DNA of 32,639 nt from Citroniella saccharovorans. Its GTDB lineage: Bacteria; Bacillota; Clostridia; Tissierellales; Peptoniphilaceae. The stretch is taken from NCBI RefSeq assembly GCF_035481615.1, contig NZ_JAYKOT010000002.1, positions 1 to 32,639 on the forward strand, in the 5' to 3' direction. The position numbers and the translations under genes are program-made. The notes beneath the pieces were generated by a model, which was given only the letters and a program-made list of their open reading frames with translations, ran no database searches and had not been told where the DNA came from. Every line of letters starts with the position of its first letter. Position 1 is the stretch's first letter. Shown here in pieces: positions 15,340 to 22,208 of this stretch.

Positions 15340-16797
15340 ATGGATTTAGGGATAAAATCGATTACTTTAAGGTTTGATGATAATCAGCTGGGATACTTAC
15401 AGCCAGTCCAAGGAGATACTAGGTCTAGGGGCTTTCTTGTTGAGATGGTCTCTACTGATGGAGAAGTTTTAGAAGCAAGTAGTGTGTATGAGTGCAGGCT
15501 TTACGGAGTGAACTCAAATTATCCTGACAAAACTTTCTACACAGTAGCCACAGTCGAAGATGGAAGATACAAGGTTTACTTGTCTACTGATATGGTTTCT
15601 AAGGCTGGTACTTTGAAGCTTCAAATTGCTTTATATAAGGGGTCTGAAGAATTAATTCAATCAGAAGTAAAAGAAGTTGAAGTGACCGAGTCTATGGCCA
15701 ATGGCGGAAGTATCGGCAAAGACCTAGTAGTTGACTTCACAAAGCTTGAAAAAGCACTTGAAAGGGTAGACGCACAAGAAAAAGCATACAAAGATAGTCT
15801 GCAAAAGCAGGAAGCAATTAGGGTTGATGTGACAAATAAACAAAAGCAGGTATCAACTGACACCACAGCAGTCAAGAAAATCAGGACTGATATGGAGGGA
15901 GTAATGGCTGCAGAAGCTAGTAGGGTTAGTGCAGAAAAGGCTAGGCAGTCACAAGAATCTATTAGACTGTCTCGAGAATCGACTAGAATAGATCAAGAAT
16001 GCGCCAGGCAGTCAAACGAAATAACAAGAGATAGTCAGGAAAAACAAAGAGTTGAAGCAGAAAAGAAAAGAGTAAGTGCTGAAACTCTAAGAGTGAGTGC
16101 TGAAAGTACAAGAAGCAGTCAAGAAAATACAAGACAAAACGAAGAAAGTAAAAGAAAATCAGCTGAAAGTACAAGAGTAAGTGCTGAAAATACTAGGGAA
16201 TCACAAGAAAACGCAAGGCAAAGTCAGGAAACTCAAAGGGTAGAAGTTGAAAAGAAAAGAAAGTCTACTTTTGAGAGCTGGGATAAGACTATGCAAGGTG
16301 TGATACCTAATGCAACTTCAAGCACAGCAGGGGTTGTGAAAGTTATTGGAACAGAAAAAGAATCAGCACCATATACTGTGCCTAGTGTAGATAATTTAAA
16401 TATAACAAAAGAGACTTTGAGTAAATCGATTGAAAATAGGGCTGAAAAAGTGCATAAGCACACAATAGAAGATGTGACTAACCTACAAAATAAGCTTGAG
16501 GATACGGCTAGTAAGGAGCATAGGCACAAATGCACAGAGATTGATATAGAAACTCAAAGTAGTGCTGCCGAGCACTATTTCACTATGTATCTTAACGATG
16601 TTATAGATTTAATGGTTGATGATATACATGATAATAAAAGTGCTATTGAAAACACGGCTAGTAAAGACCATACCCATGACAGTATAAAGGCTAATTTGAG
16701 TGGGGCTACTAAGGACTTAAAATTTGTCATCACAAGTAAGGCAACTTATACTGGCATGACTAAAGGCCCAAGCACTTTATATTTTGTGCAGGAGTAA
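15340..16797 (+). CDS. Baseplate upper protein (BppU N-terminal) with coiled-coil fibre
   Basis: 485 aa. Residues 1-115 match the BppU_N domain (IKSITLRFDDNQLGYLQPVQ, GDTRSRGFLVEM, LKLQIALYKGSEELIQSEV), which docks onto the tail tip. Residues about 130-305 form a long coiled coil dominated by 7-residue R-x-S-x-E repeats (ESTRSSQENTRQNEESKRKS). The C-terminus has three H-x-H motifs (HKHT, HRHK, HTHD), reminiscent of metal-binding sites in trimeric phage fibres. It is the probable host-attachment fibre. Repetitive DNA here favours recombination. Confidence 0.85.
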   Translation: MDLGIKSITLRFDDNQLGYLQPVQGDTRSRGFLVEMVSTDGEVLEASSVYECRLYGVNSNYPDKTFYTVATVEDGRYKVYLSTDMVSKAGTLKLQIALYKGSEELIQSEVKEVEVTESMANGGSIGKDLVVDFTKLEKALERVDAQEKAYKDSLQKQEAIRVDVTNKQKQVSTDTTAVKKIRTDMEGVMAAEASRVSAEKARQSQESIRLSRESTRIDQECARQSNEITRDSQEKQRVEAEKKRVSAETLRVSAESTRSSQENTRQNEESKRKSAESTRVSAENTRESQENARQSQETQRVEVEKKRKSTFESWDKTMQGVIPNATSSTAGVVKVIGTEKESAPYTVPSVDNLNITKETLSKSIENRAEKVHKHTIEDVTNLQNKLEDTASKEHRHKCTEIDIETQSSAAEHYFTMYLNDVIDLMVDDIHDNKSAIENTASKDHTHDSIKANLSGATKDLKFVITSKATYTGMTKGPSTLYFVQE

Positions 16798-16800
16798 GTT

Positions 16801-17199
16801 ATGATTAAGTTTAACGATAAGGACACTAAAGAGATTTATATCGGCGACAAGGCTATATCCGAGGTCTACTGTGGGGATAAGTTGGTGTGGCAAGGACTGG
16901 ACTGGAGTAAGTTTTTCTATGGATTAGAAAGGGTTGATGTTAGTAGACCTGGTTCACGTTTTAAGACTTACTATTATAAAGTCGATATTGATAGTAAATT
17001 TAAAGATATCAAGCCAATTACAATCGTTGTAAAACTTAATGCCGACAATACAATGAAAGGCGACCGAATTGAATACACTGGTCAAAGTTCGGTTACTAGT
17101 CCAACTTATACAAGTAATTTTGGATATGTAACTTTCACTGCTATCTATAACGGAAAAGAAGTTGCACAAACAAGTGCAATGGGCGAGGGATATGCTTAA
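16801..17199 (+). CDS. Hypothetical tail-tip/receptor-binding-region protein
   Basis: A 132-aa protein beginning MIKFNDKDTKEIYIGDKAIS and EVYCGDKLVWQ. This IYIGDK...VYCGDKLVW opening is common in small phage tail proteins of Gram-positive phages. The rest appears beta-rich, ending in an Ig-like segment (TYTSNFGYVTFTAIYNGKEV). It starts 3 bp after the BppU stop. A role at the tail tip is inferred from position. Confidence 0.75.
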   Translation: MIKFNDKDTKEIYIGDKAISEVYCGDKLVWQGLDWSKFFYGLERVDVSRPGSRFKTYYYKVDIDSKFKDIKPITIVVKLNADNTMKGDRIEYTGQSSVTSPTYTSNFGYVTFTAIYNGKEVAQTSAMGEGYA

Positions 17200-17223
17200 T
17201 TTTATTAAAAAGTAGGTGGTTAG

Positions 17224-17505
17224 ATGTGTGTAGAAGAAAAAAACTGCATGGAGCGTATGAAGAATTTAAGCGAGGATTTATTGGATGTAAAAAGTAGGGT
17301 GGAAAAGTTGGAAGAAAATTTTGTGAATTTGAAGTCGGATTTAAGTAAGACGGAGTATAAGGTTGACGTGATTAATATGACAACAAAGGAAACTAAAATG
17401 GATGTGAAGAAGATACTTGAAAGACCTGTGCAGTATTGGGATAAGCTTATAATTGCTGGAATTAGTGGAATTGTTGGCTATATTTTAAGTATTATTTTAA
17501 AGTAA
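17224..17505 (+). CDS. XhlA-like holin-accessory protein
   Basis: A 93-aa protein with a charged coiled coil (LLDVKSRVEKLEENFVNLKS) and a single C-terminal membrane segment (LIIAGISGIVGYILSIIL), matching the haemolysin XhlA family. XhlA-type proteins sit in the inner membrane and assist host lysis with holin and endolysin. AGGTGG lies 7 nt before the ATG. It is the first gene of the lysis cassette. Confidence 0.85.
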   Translation: MCVEEKNCMERMKNLSEDLLDVKSRVEKLEENFVNLKSDLSKTEYKVDVINMTTKETKMDVKKILERPVQYWDKLIIAGISGIVGYILSIILK

Positions 17506-17521
17506 AGGAGGGATCGATCCT

Positions 17522-18787
17522 ATGGCAAGTTATAAAGAAACCACTATGCTTTTACCTTTAAGCGATACTAGGACTTTCGGTGAGATGGACTGGCAATATA
17601 TAACTATCCACAACACAGCGAATCGTGTGAGTGCTAGGAGCGAAGCTATGTATGTGCATAGTGGGAAAAGTGAAGTTACTTATCACTTTGCGATTGATGA
17701 CAGAGAGTGTGTACAAATTCAAAGGCTTAATATGTCCTGCTGGCATGCTGGAGATGGAAGAGGTGACGGAAATACAAAGTCTGTAGCACTTGAAATTTGC
17801 TACTCTCTTGATAAGGGCGATAGTAGGTATCCAGTAGCTGAGGATAATGCAGCACACAAGTCGGCAAAACTTTTACTGTCTAAGGGATTTGGTATTGATA
17901 GGCTTAGAAATCACCAAATCTGGTCCGGTAAGTACTGTCCTCATAGGATGCTAGACAATAATGGCTGGGAGCCTTTTAAGAGAAAGGTTGCAAAGTATAT
18001 GGAAGAACTAAAGGAATCTAAAAAGACCAGACTTTCTACTCCAGATTTTATTGAAAAGATAAAAGATGGTGCCATAAAAGGCTGGGAGACTCATGGAATC
18101 CTACCAAGTCTTACTATTGCTCAAGCTATCCTAGAGTCTGACAGTGGAAATTCGGAGCTTGCAGTAAGAGCAAATGCAATTTTTGGGATAAAGGCTAGTA
18201 CTGATCCAAGCTGGACTAGGATTTATAAGAAAAAAACTTCTGAGTGGATTAACGGAAAGTATGTGGAAGTCTTAGCTGGATTTAAGTCTTACAAGTCCTG
18301 GGATGAGTCAATAAGGGATAGGCTTTTATATCTTACTACCAGGTGTATAGGTGGGGTTTATATCTACAAAAATTTAATTGGAGAGGTGGACTACAAGAGG
18401 GCATGCCAAAAAATTTATGATGATGGATATGCAACTGATCCAAAGTATCCAGGAAAGTTAATTGATATTATAGAAAAATATAAGCTTTATGAGTATGATA
18501 AAAAGGCTTTAAAAGAAAGTGGGGTGGATTTTATGGATAAACAAGTTATAATTGCTTACTGGAGTGATGGCGACCTTCCAAATGCAGAAGCCTTATTTAA
18601 TGCGATTGGGGCAGGTCTACTTACTAAAACAAAAGATGCCAGAATATATAAAGACAAGGGAGCTTTCATTGTGCAAGTGGGCGGATATGATATTAAAGGA
18701 GCGGATAAAAAGGTATTTGGAGATGACAGGTTAGCTACCTTAAAAGAAGTGGCAAAATTTGCTGAAGAGATAAAAGGGGGAAGATAA
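17522..18787 (+). CDS. Endolysin: amidase + glucosaminidase + C-terminal binding domain
   Basis: 421 aa with three parts. Residues 20-150 are an Amidase_2 domain (ITIHNT with His30, YHFAIDD, VALEICY with Glu91, NHQIWSGKYCPHRM with His131, Cys139, His141). Residues 172-325 are a glucosaminidase-type domain (PSLTIAQAILESDSGNSELA, catalytic Glu in ILES). Residues 338-421 form a small terminal domain (VIIAYWSDGDLPNAEALFNA, FGDDRLATLKEV), loosely like clostridial wall-binding domains. Met338 (ATG at 18533) has GGGGTGG (18521-18527) 5 nt upstream, so the terminal domain may also be made alone. It overlaps the holin ATG. Confidence 0.92.
   Translation: MASYKETTMLLPLSDTRTFGEMDWQYITIHNTANRVSARSEAMYVHSGKSEVTYHFAIDDRECVQIQRLNMSCWHAGDGRGDGNTKSVALEICYSLDKGDSRYPVAEDNAAHKSAKLLLSKGFGIDRLRNHQIWSGKYCPHRMLDNNGWEPFKRKVAKYMEELKESKKTRLSTPDFIEKIKDGAIKGWETHGILPSLTIAQAILESDSGNSELAVRANAIFGIKASTDPSWTRIYKKKTSEWINGKYVEVLAGFKSYKSWDESIRDRLLYLTTRCIGGVYIYKNLIGEVDYKRACQKIYDDGYATDPKYPGKLIDIIEKYKLYEYDKKALKESGVDFMDKQVIIAYWSDGDLPNAEALFNAIGAGLLTKTKDARIYKDKGAFIVQVGGYDIKGADKKVFGDDRLATLKEVAKFAEEIKGGR
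18533..18787 (+). CDS. Probable internally initiated endolysin wall-binding domain (84 aa)
   Basis: In-frame internal start with a strong ribosome site, giving only the last domain. Clostridial and enterococcal phage endolysins are known that express a separate binding-domain subunit from an internal start and assemble with the full-length enzyme. That this happens here is inferred from the GGGGTGG-5 nt-ATG arrangement and the domain boundary coinciding with the start. Confidence 0.5.
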   Translation: MDKQVIIAYWSDGDLPNAEALFNAIGAGLLTKTKDARIYKDKGAFIVQVGGYDIKGADKKVFGDDRLATLKEVAKFAEEIKGGR

Positions 18788-19014
18788 TGGACAATTTTGA
18801 TATTTTAATCGTTCCACTTATAGTTGGAATTTTAGAAGTAGTGAAAAAATTTGATATAGATAAGAAGTTTATACCACTTGCAAGTATTTTAATTGGGGTG
18901 GTTTTTTCTTTTCTAAAAAATGGATTTTCTACGGATACAATCCTAGTCGGTATCGGCTACGGTTTATCAGCCTGCGGTCTTTATTCTGGAACAAAAAATG
19001 CTATAGAAAAATAA
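18787..19014 (+). CDS. Phage holin
   Basis: A 75-aa membrane protein with three hydrophobic stretches: ILIVPLIVGILEVV, IPLASILIGVVFSFL and TILVGIGYGLSACGLYSG, and a short charged C-terminus (KNAIEK). Size, topology and position right after the endolysin fit a holin that permeabilises the membrane at lysis. Start overlaps the endolysin stop. A terminator follows. Confidence 0.88.
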   Translation: MDNFDILIVPLIVGILEVVKKFDIDKKFIPLASILIGVVFSFLKNGFSTDTILVGIGYGLSACGLYSGTKNAIEK

Positions 19015-19021
19015 AACAATC

Positions 19022-19045
19022 GCCCGTAAAAATACGGGCTTTATT
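19022..19045 (+). terminator. Rho-independent terminator of the late operon
   Basis: GCCCGTA (19022-19028) and TACGGGC (19033-19039) form a perfect 7-bp stem with an AAAA loop, followed by TTTATT. It lies 8 bp after the holin stop and closes the long rightward late transcript. Confidence 0.88.
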
Positions 19046-19076
19046 ACATATAATTCTAAAAAATAATAAAAAAAGG

Positions 19077-19105
19077 TTGACAACATATAACAATTGTGTT
19101 ATATT
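19077..19105 (+). promoter_or_regulatory. Sigma-70 promoter with overlapping palindromic operator
   Basis: TTGACA (19077-19082), a 17-bp spacer and TATATT (19100-19105) form a near-consensus promoter. ATATAACA (19085-19092) and TGTTATAT (19097-19104), separated by ATTG, form a perfect inverted repeat covering the spacer and -10. A repressor bound there would block the promoter. It drives the two-gene cassette that follows. Confidence 0.8.
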
Positions 19106-19159
19106 ATATATACAGTAAGAAAAGAAATCTTACGAGTAAAGAGCAGGAGGAAGGAGAAA

Positions 19160-19285
19160 ATGGAAGATAAGGGAATGACTAATGAACAATTTAAAATAGT
19201 ATTGGAAATGATATTAGCAATAATTGAGAAGTCAGAGACGAAAGAAGAAGCAGTTAATGAAATAAAGAAATTAATAGAGAAATAG
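19160..19285 (+). CDS. 41-aa hypothetical protein, cassette gene 1
   Basis: Begins at the ATG at 19160 behind AGGAGGAAGGAG. It is a short amphipathic helical protein (MTNEQFKIVLEMILAIIEKS, then VNEIKKLIEK). It has its own promoter and sits outside the late operon, so it may be expressed in the lysogen. The function is unknown. Its stop codon begins a 9-bp hairpin. Confidence 0.7.
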   Translation: MEDKGMTNEQFKIVLEMILAIIEKSETKEEAVNEIKKLIEK

Positions 19286-19304
19286 CCTACTAAAAAGTAG
19301 GCTA
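19283..19304 (+). promoter_or_regulatory. 9-bp hairpin at the end of the 41-aa gene
   Basis: TAGCCTACT (19283-19291) pairs perfectly with AGTAGGCTA (19296-19304) around AAAA. No T tract follows (CGATAG), so it is probably an mRNA-processing or stabilising element, not a terminator. Confidence 0.6.
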
Positions 19305-19318
19305 CGATAGTAAAGATT

Positions 19319-19346
19319 AGGGAGCCCTGTTCCTCCCTTTTCTTTA
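19319..19346 (+). terminator. Terminator/attenuator before the 61-aa gene
   Basis: AGGGAG (19319-19324) pairs with CTCCCT (19333-19338), followed by TTTTCTTT. The loop contains CCTGTTC (19326-19332), which is perfectly complementary to GAACAGG (19363-19369) just before the next gene, so an alternative fold can be drawn. It may attenuate readthrough into the 61-aa gene. Confidence 0.6.
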
Positions 19347-19389
19347 AGTTGATTATATCAAAGAACAGGAAATTTCACAAGGAGATTTT

Positions 19390-19575
19390 ATGGAAAATAA
19401 AACGTCAGATGCTCAAATTAGAGCTAGTAGAGCTTGGGAAAAAAGAAATCCTGAAAAAGCAAGATACCAAAGGATAAAATCTAGTGCAAGAACTTTTGCG
19501 AGAAAATATGCAAAATCAAGAAAAGAAGTAGAAGAGCTTTTAGAAATTTTTGATAATGAAAATTTAAAAAGGTAA
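19390..19575 (+). CDS. Small basic conserved protein (61 aa), cassette gene 2
   Basis: A 61-aa basic helical protein (DAQIRASRAWEKRNPEKARY, then SSARTFARKYAKSRKEVEEL) of a type I recall as widespread in Firmicutes chromosomes and mobile elements, with no function known to me. AAGGAG is 6 nt before the ATG. Nucleic-acid binding is plausible from charge. A GC hairpin and a very long T tract follow. Confidence 0.75.
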   Translation: MENKTSDAQIRASRAWEKRNPEKARYQRIKSSARTFARKYAKSRKEVEELLEIFDNENLKR

Positions 19576-19584
19576 AAAAAAATC

Positions 19585-19746
<162 letters not shown>

Positions 19747-19876
19747 CCTTTTTCTTTTGTGTTCCCCCTTCAGGGAAGGTGTATATTTGGTTATAGAATC
19801 TGTATTTTTAGAAGTTTATGGTATTTAGTTTTATGAAAGTTTGCAACGTGTTTGCAACTTAATAAAAAATTTATTT
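19747..19876. other. Probable attP region, with GTTTGCAAC direct repeats
   Basis: The gene-free stretch just past the 3' end of the integrase is the usual place for attP. It contains GTTTGCAAC twice (19839-19847 and 19850-19858), an 11-bp period as expected for integrase arm-type sites, and a small hairpin CCTTC/GAAGG at 19767-19779. The core cannot be fixed without attL/attR. Confidence 0.45.
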
Positions 19877-21049
19877 TTACATGGAATAGCTCTCAAATTT
19901 TCTCACTGCTTCTTCTTGTACATGCTGCATGACATGTGTATAAATATTAAGGGTTGTGGAAATGTCGCCTTGGCCCATAAGTTTTTGAACTGTTTTAACG
20001 TCTATCCCGGCTTCGAAAAGACGGGTGCAGTATGTGTGTCTAAGGCCGTGAGGTGTAATCCTGGTGATGCCAAGCTCCTTGCAGAGTTTGTCAAGACGCT
20101 TCCCTGCTCCATTTTTGTAGACTGGATTTCCAAATCCATCTGTAAATATAAAATCCTGATTTTTATATTCTTGTCCTAAAAGCAGCCTTTTTCTACTTTG
20201 ATTTAATTTGTGGTTTTGTAAAGCTACTATAACTTTTTTGGGGAGAGGTAAGACTCTATATGAGTTCTTTGTTTTTAGACTTGTAAATTCTCGATTAGTA
20301 ATTCTTTTTCTATCCTTACCAAAAATAGCAACTTCTTGTAATTGTTTGTTAATATCTAAAGTGGAGTTTTTAAAGTCGGACCACTGTAGAGCCATTGCTT
20401 CTGCACGTCTAAGACCTGTAAACAACATTACATATATCATAAGGTCTATATCAACCTCCAAATCTAAGAATCCGGCCAGAAGATTCTGTTCTTCTAGTTC
20501 TAATACGTTTGGTTTTTCGTCTTTAATCTCTTCTTTTGGTAAGACGACATTATAAGCATAGTTTTTTGCTATATAGTCATTTAAGACTAGGTACTCCATA
20601 TAAGATTTTACAAGGGTTAGTAGGTCTGGAGCACCTGCGACTGAAATCTCTTTGACTTTCAAAAGATCATTAAAATGTTGCTGTAAAACAGGTGCATTTA
20701 TTTTAAGCAAGGGCATTCTTGCAATTCTATATGGCTCTATTTTTAGCCTAACTAAGCTTTCGTATTTTTCTAAAGTCCTGGGCTTGATGGTTTGTGCTTT
20801 TACCTTAAAAAGCCAATAGATAAACATCTCTCCAAACCTAACCTTGTCCTTTGAGTAGTCTATTAGTCCGACCTGGGCTTTTGCCAATTCCATTTTTCTA
20901 AGGACTTCAAACTTTTTGAAGCCAGAAAAAGATTTACGATCAGGTGTGCCATCTGGTTTTATGCCAACGGTGATCTGGCCAGTATAGTATTTTTTTCCAT
21001 TCCTCATTGAATGATATATGGATCCTTCGCCATTTGATTTTTTTGTCAT
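19877..21049 (-). CDS. int: Tyrosine recombinase (phage integrase)
   Basis: A 390-aa integrase: N-terminal arm-binding AP2-like part (GEGSIYHSMRNGKKYYTGQI), a SAM-like core-binding domain (residues 70-155) and a catalytic domain. Catalytic residues visible are Arg214 (TGLRRAE), Lys261 (LKTKNSYR), His334 and Arg337 (TPHGLRHTY) and Tyr370 (LNIYTHV). The usual His/Trp of the LGH motif is Gln360 (LMGQGDIS). It integrates and, with an excisionase, excises the phage. AAAGGAG is 8 nt before the ATG. It is the last gene of a leftward set with the repressor. Confidence 0.95.
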   Translation of the reverse strand: MTKKSNGEGSIYHSMRNGKKYYTGQITVGIKPDGTPDRKSFSGFKKFEVLRKMELAKAQVGLIDYSKDKVRFGEMFIYWLFKVKAQTIKPRTLEKYESLVRLKIEPYRIARMPLLKINAPVLQQHFNDLLKVKEISVAGAPDLLTLVKSYMEYLVLNDYIAKNYAYNVVLPKEEIKDEKPNVLELEEQNLLAGFLDLEVDIDLMIYVMLFTGLRRAEAMALQWSDFKNSTLDINKQLQEVAIFGKDRKRITNREFTSLKTKNSYRVLPLPKKVIVALQNHKLNQSRKRLLLGQEYKNQDFIFTDGFGNPVYKNGAGKRLDKLCKELGITRITPHGLRHTYCTRLFEAGIDVKTVQKLMGQGDISTTLNIYTHVMQHVQEEAVRKFESYSM

Positions 21050-21066
21050 AAAAAAATACTCCTTTC

Positions 21067-21096
21067 TTGTAAGTTAAGTGGAGTATATGCTATAAT
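21067..21096 (+). promoter_or_regulatory. Extended -10 promoter of a candidate sRNA
   Basis: TTGTAA (21067-21072), 18 bp, TATAAT (21091-21096) preceded by TGC, giving a perfect extended -10. It points rightward, against the integrase operon. GAGTATATGC (21081-21090) pairs with GCGATATACTC (21115-21125) apart from one extra G, an inverted repeat across the start site that may be an operator. Confidence 0.6.
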
Positions 21097-21102
21097 TATT
21101 TT

Positions 21103-21168
21103 GTGGTTGGTATAGCGATATACTCACGTTTCCCTCTACAGATTGTCGTCTGTAGGGGGAGTTTTTTC
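21103..21168 (+). ncRNA. Candidate ~66-nt small RNA with intrinsic terminator
   Basis: Between the promoter at 21067-21096 and a strong terminator lies no reading frame. The predicted RNA has a first hairpin, GTATA/TATAC (21110-21114, 21119-21123), capped by GCGA, a GNRA-type tetraloop. A terminator stem CCCTCTACAGA/TCTGTAGGGGG follows (21132-21142, 21149-21159), then AGTTTTTTCTTGTTTT. It is antisense to the leader between exonuclease and integrase on the minus strand, so it could regulate integrase expression. The transcript itself is predicted, not observed. Confidence 0.5.
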
Positions 21169-21174
21169 TTGTTT
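21132..21174 (+). terminator. Rho-independent terminator (rightward)
   Basis: 11-bp stem (21132-21142 with 21149-21159, one G-U) and a TTTTTTCTTGTTTT tail on the plus strand; on the minus strand no T tract follows, so it is directional. Confidence 0.8.
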
Positions 21175-21177
21175 TGG

Positions 21178-22198
21178 TTATTGTCTTAAAGTTTCTATTA
21201 ATTCATCTTCGATTAATATATCTATAAACACATCATCTCTTAAGTTGTATTTTTCAGCTTTCTTTTGGTTAGTGGTTTTGTCAGGATAATCTCCTAGTAT
21301 TAAATAATCAGTTTTTAAGGTTGTATTAACTTGTACTTGGCCTCCATTCTTAGCTATTTTCTTGCAAAAGCTCGGCAAGTTTATTCTTTTTAAAACTCCA
21401 GTGAAACAAAAATTTTTTCCATTGAAGAATGGATCTAAATTCTCTTCTAATTCAACTTTGTAATTTTCATTAAACCACTTTACATATGCTGCGTTTCTTT
21501 TTCGCTTTTAACTTATAGTCGTCTTCGGAACAAGTGATATAACTTACTATTGCTTTTGGGTTCTTATTTACTAAATGCTTGTAGTATTCTAATGTCGTTT
21601 TACAATCATCTAAGGCTCTGTGAGACTTTGTCTCAATTTTAAGGTCTTTTTTCACTCTTTCAAGCTTAAAAGAGTCTCTTTTATCATAATTTCTTGCAAA
21701 TTGTAAGACATCGAAGATTTGATTTTTTAGGTCCTTAGATAAATAAGAATTTACAAATTCTATATCAAAAGGTGCATTTTACGCAGTGACCGTGTCGTCT
21801 CCAATAAATTTTAATATTTCAGGGATATATCCACTAAAATATTCATAATCTTTTACGTCTTCGTCTTTAATCCCGTGAATGTGTGAGTTTTCTATTGGCT
21901 CTACAGGGTTGCATAGTGTGGAAAATTCGTCCACAATCTCTAAGTCTCTTACCTTAATTGCTGCAAATTCTATGATTTCACTTGTAAAAGCTCTTAGTCC
22001 AGTGGTTTCAACGTCAATTATTGTAAAATCTTTTGGATAGGTTGTTACTTTAGGTTTTATTTTTTTATTTTGCTTGTAGTAAATAACTGCTAAAATTATA
22101 AATATTAAAAAGATACCTGTACCAAAATCTTCATTAAAATTAAAAAGTATCAAAGATAGGACGAAACTTATAATTAAATATAATTTTTTTATTTTCAT
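21178..22198 (-). pseudogene. Membrane-anchored DnaQ-like exonuclease with BRCT domain, disrupted
   Basis: Three leftward pieces form one decayed gene. Piece 1 (22198-21779) has two N-terminal membrane segments (LYLIISFVLSLILFNF, GIFLIFIILAVIYY) and the DEDDh exonuclease start FTIIDVETTGL. It ends in TAA at the place of the expected His/Tyr in the A-H-N-A-P-F-D motif; the same frame continues NAPFDIEFVNSYL and HRALDDCKTTLEYY. Then one extra base in an A-run near 21510 shifts the frame before AAYVKWFNENY and a BRCT domain (GKNFCFTGVLKRI, KNGGQVQV, DYLILGDY). It starts 10 bp after the repressor stop with AGGAGG, so it is co-transcribed with it. Confidence 0.8.
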
Positions 22199-22208
22199 GT
22201 TTTACCTC

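Noticed and set aside
19841..20179. 112-aa plus-strand frame at the integrase 3' end
   Set aside because: Covers conserved integrase catalytic codons in reverse; no promoter or ribosome site seen.
20208..20555. 115-aa plus-strand frame inside the integrase
   Set aside because: Antisense shadow of a conserved integrase domain; no ribosome site or family resemblance.
21050..21177. Type I toxin peptide paired with the candidate sRNA
   Set aside because: No ATG- or GTG-started short hydrophobic frame with ribosome site is present on either strand in this interval.
21470..21655. Separate 61-aa gene on the minus strand
   Set aside because: It is the in-frame continuation of the exonuclease after the TAA, starting at an internal Met without ribosome site.
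21779..21781. TAA in the exonuclease gene as evidence for stop-codon reassignment
   Set aside because: All other genes use TAA, TAG and TGA as normal stops at sensible ends, and the same gene has a separate frameshift, so decay or error is simpler.
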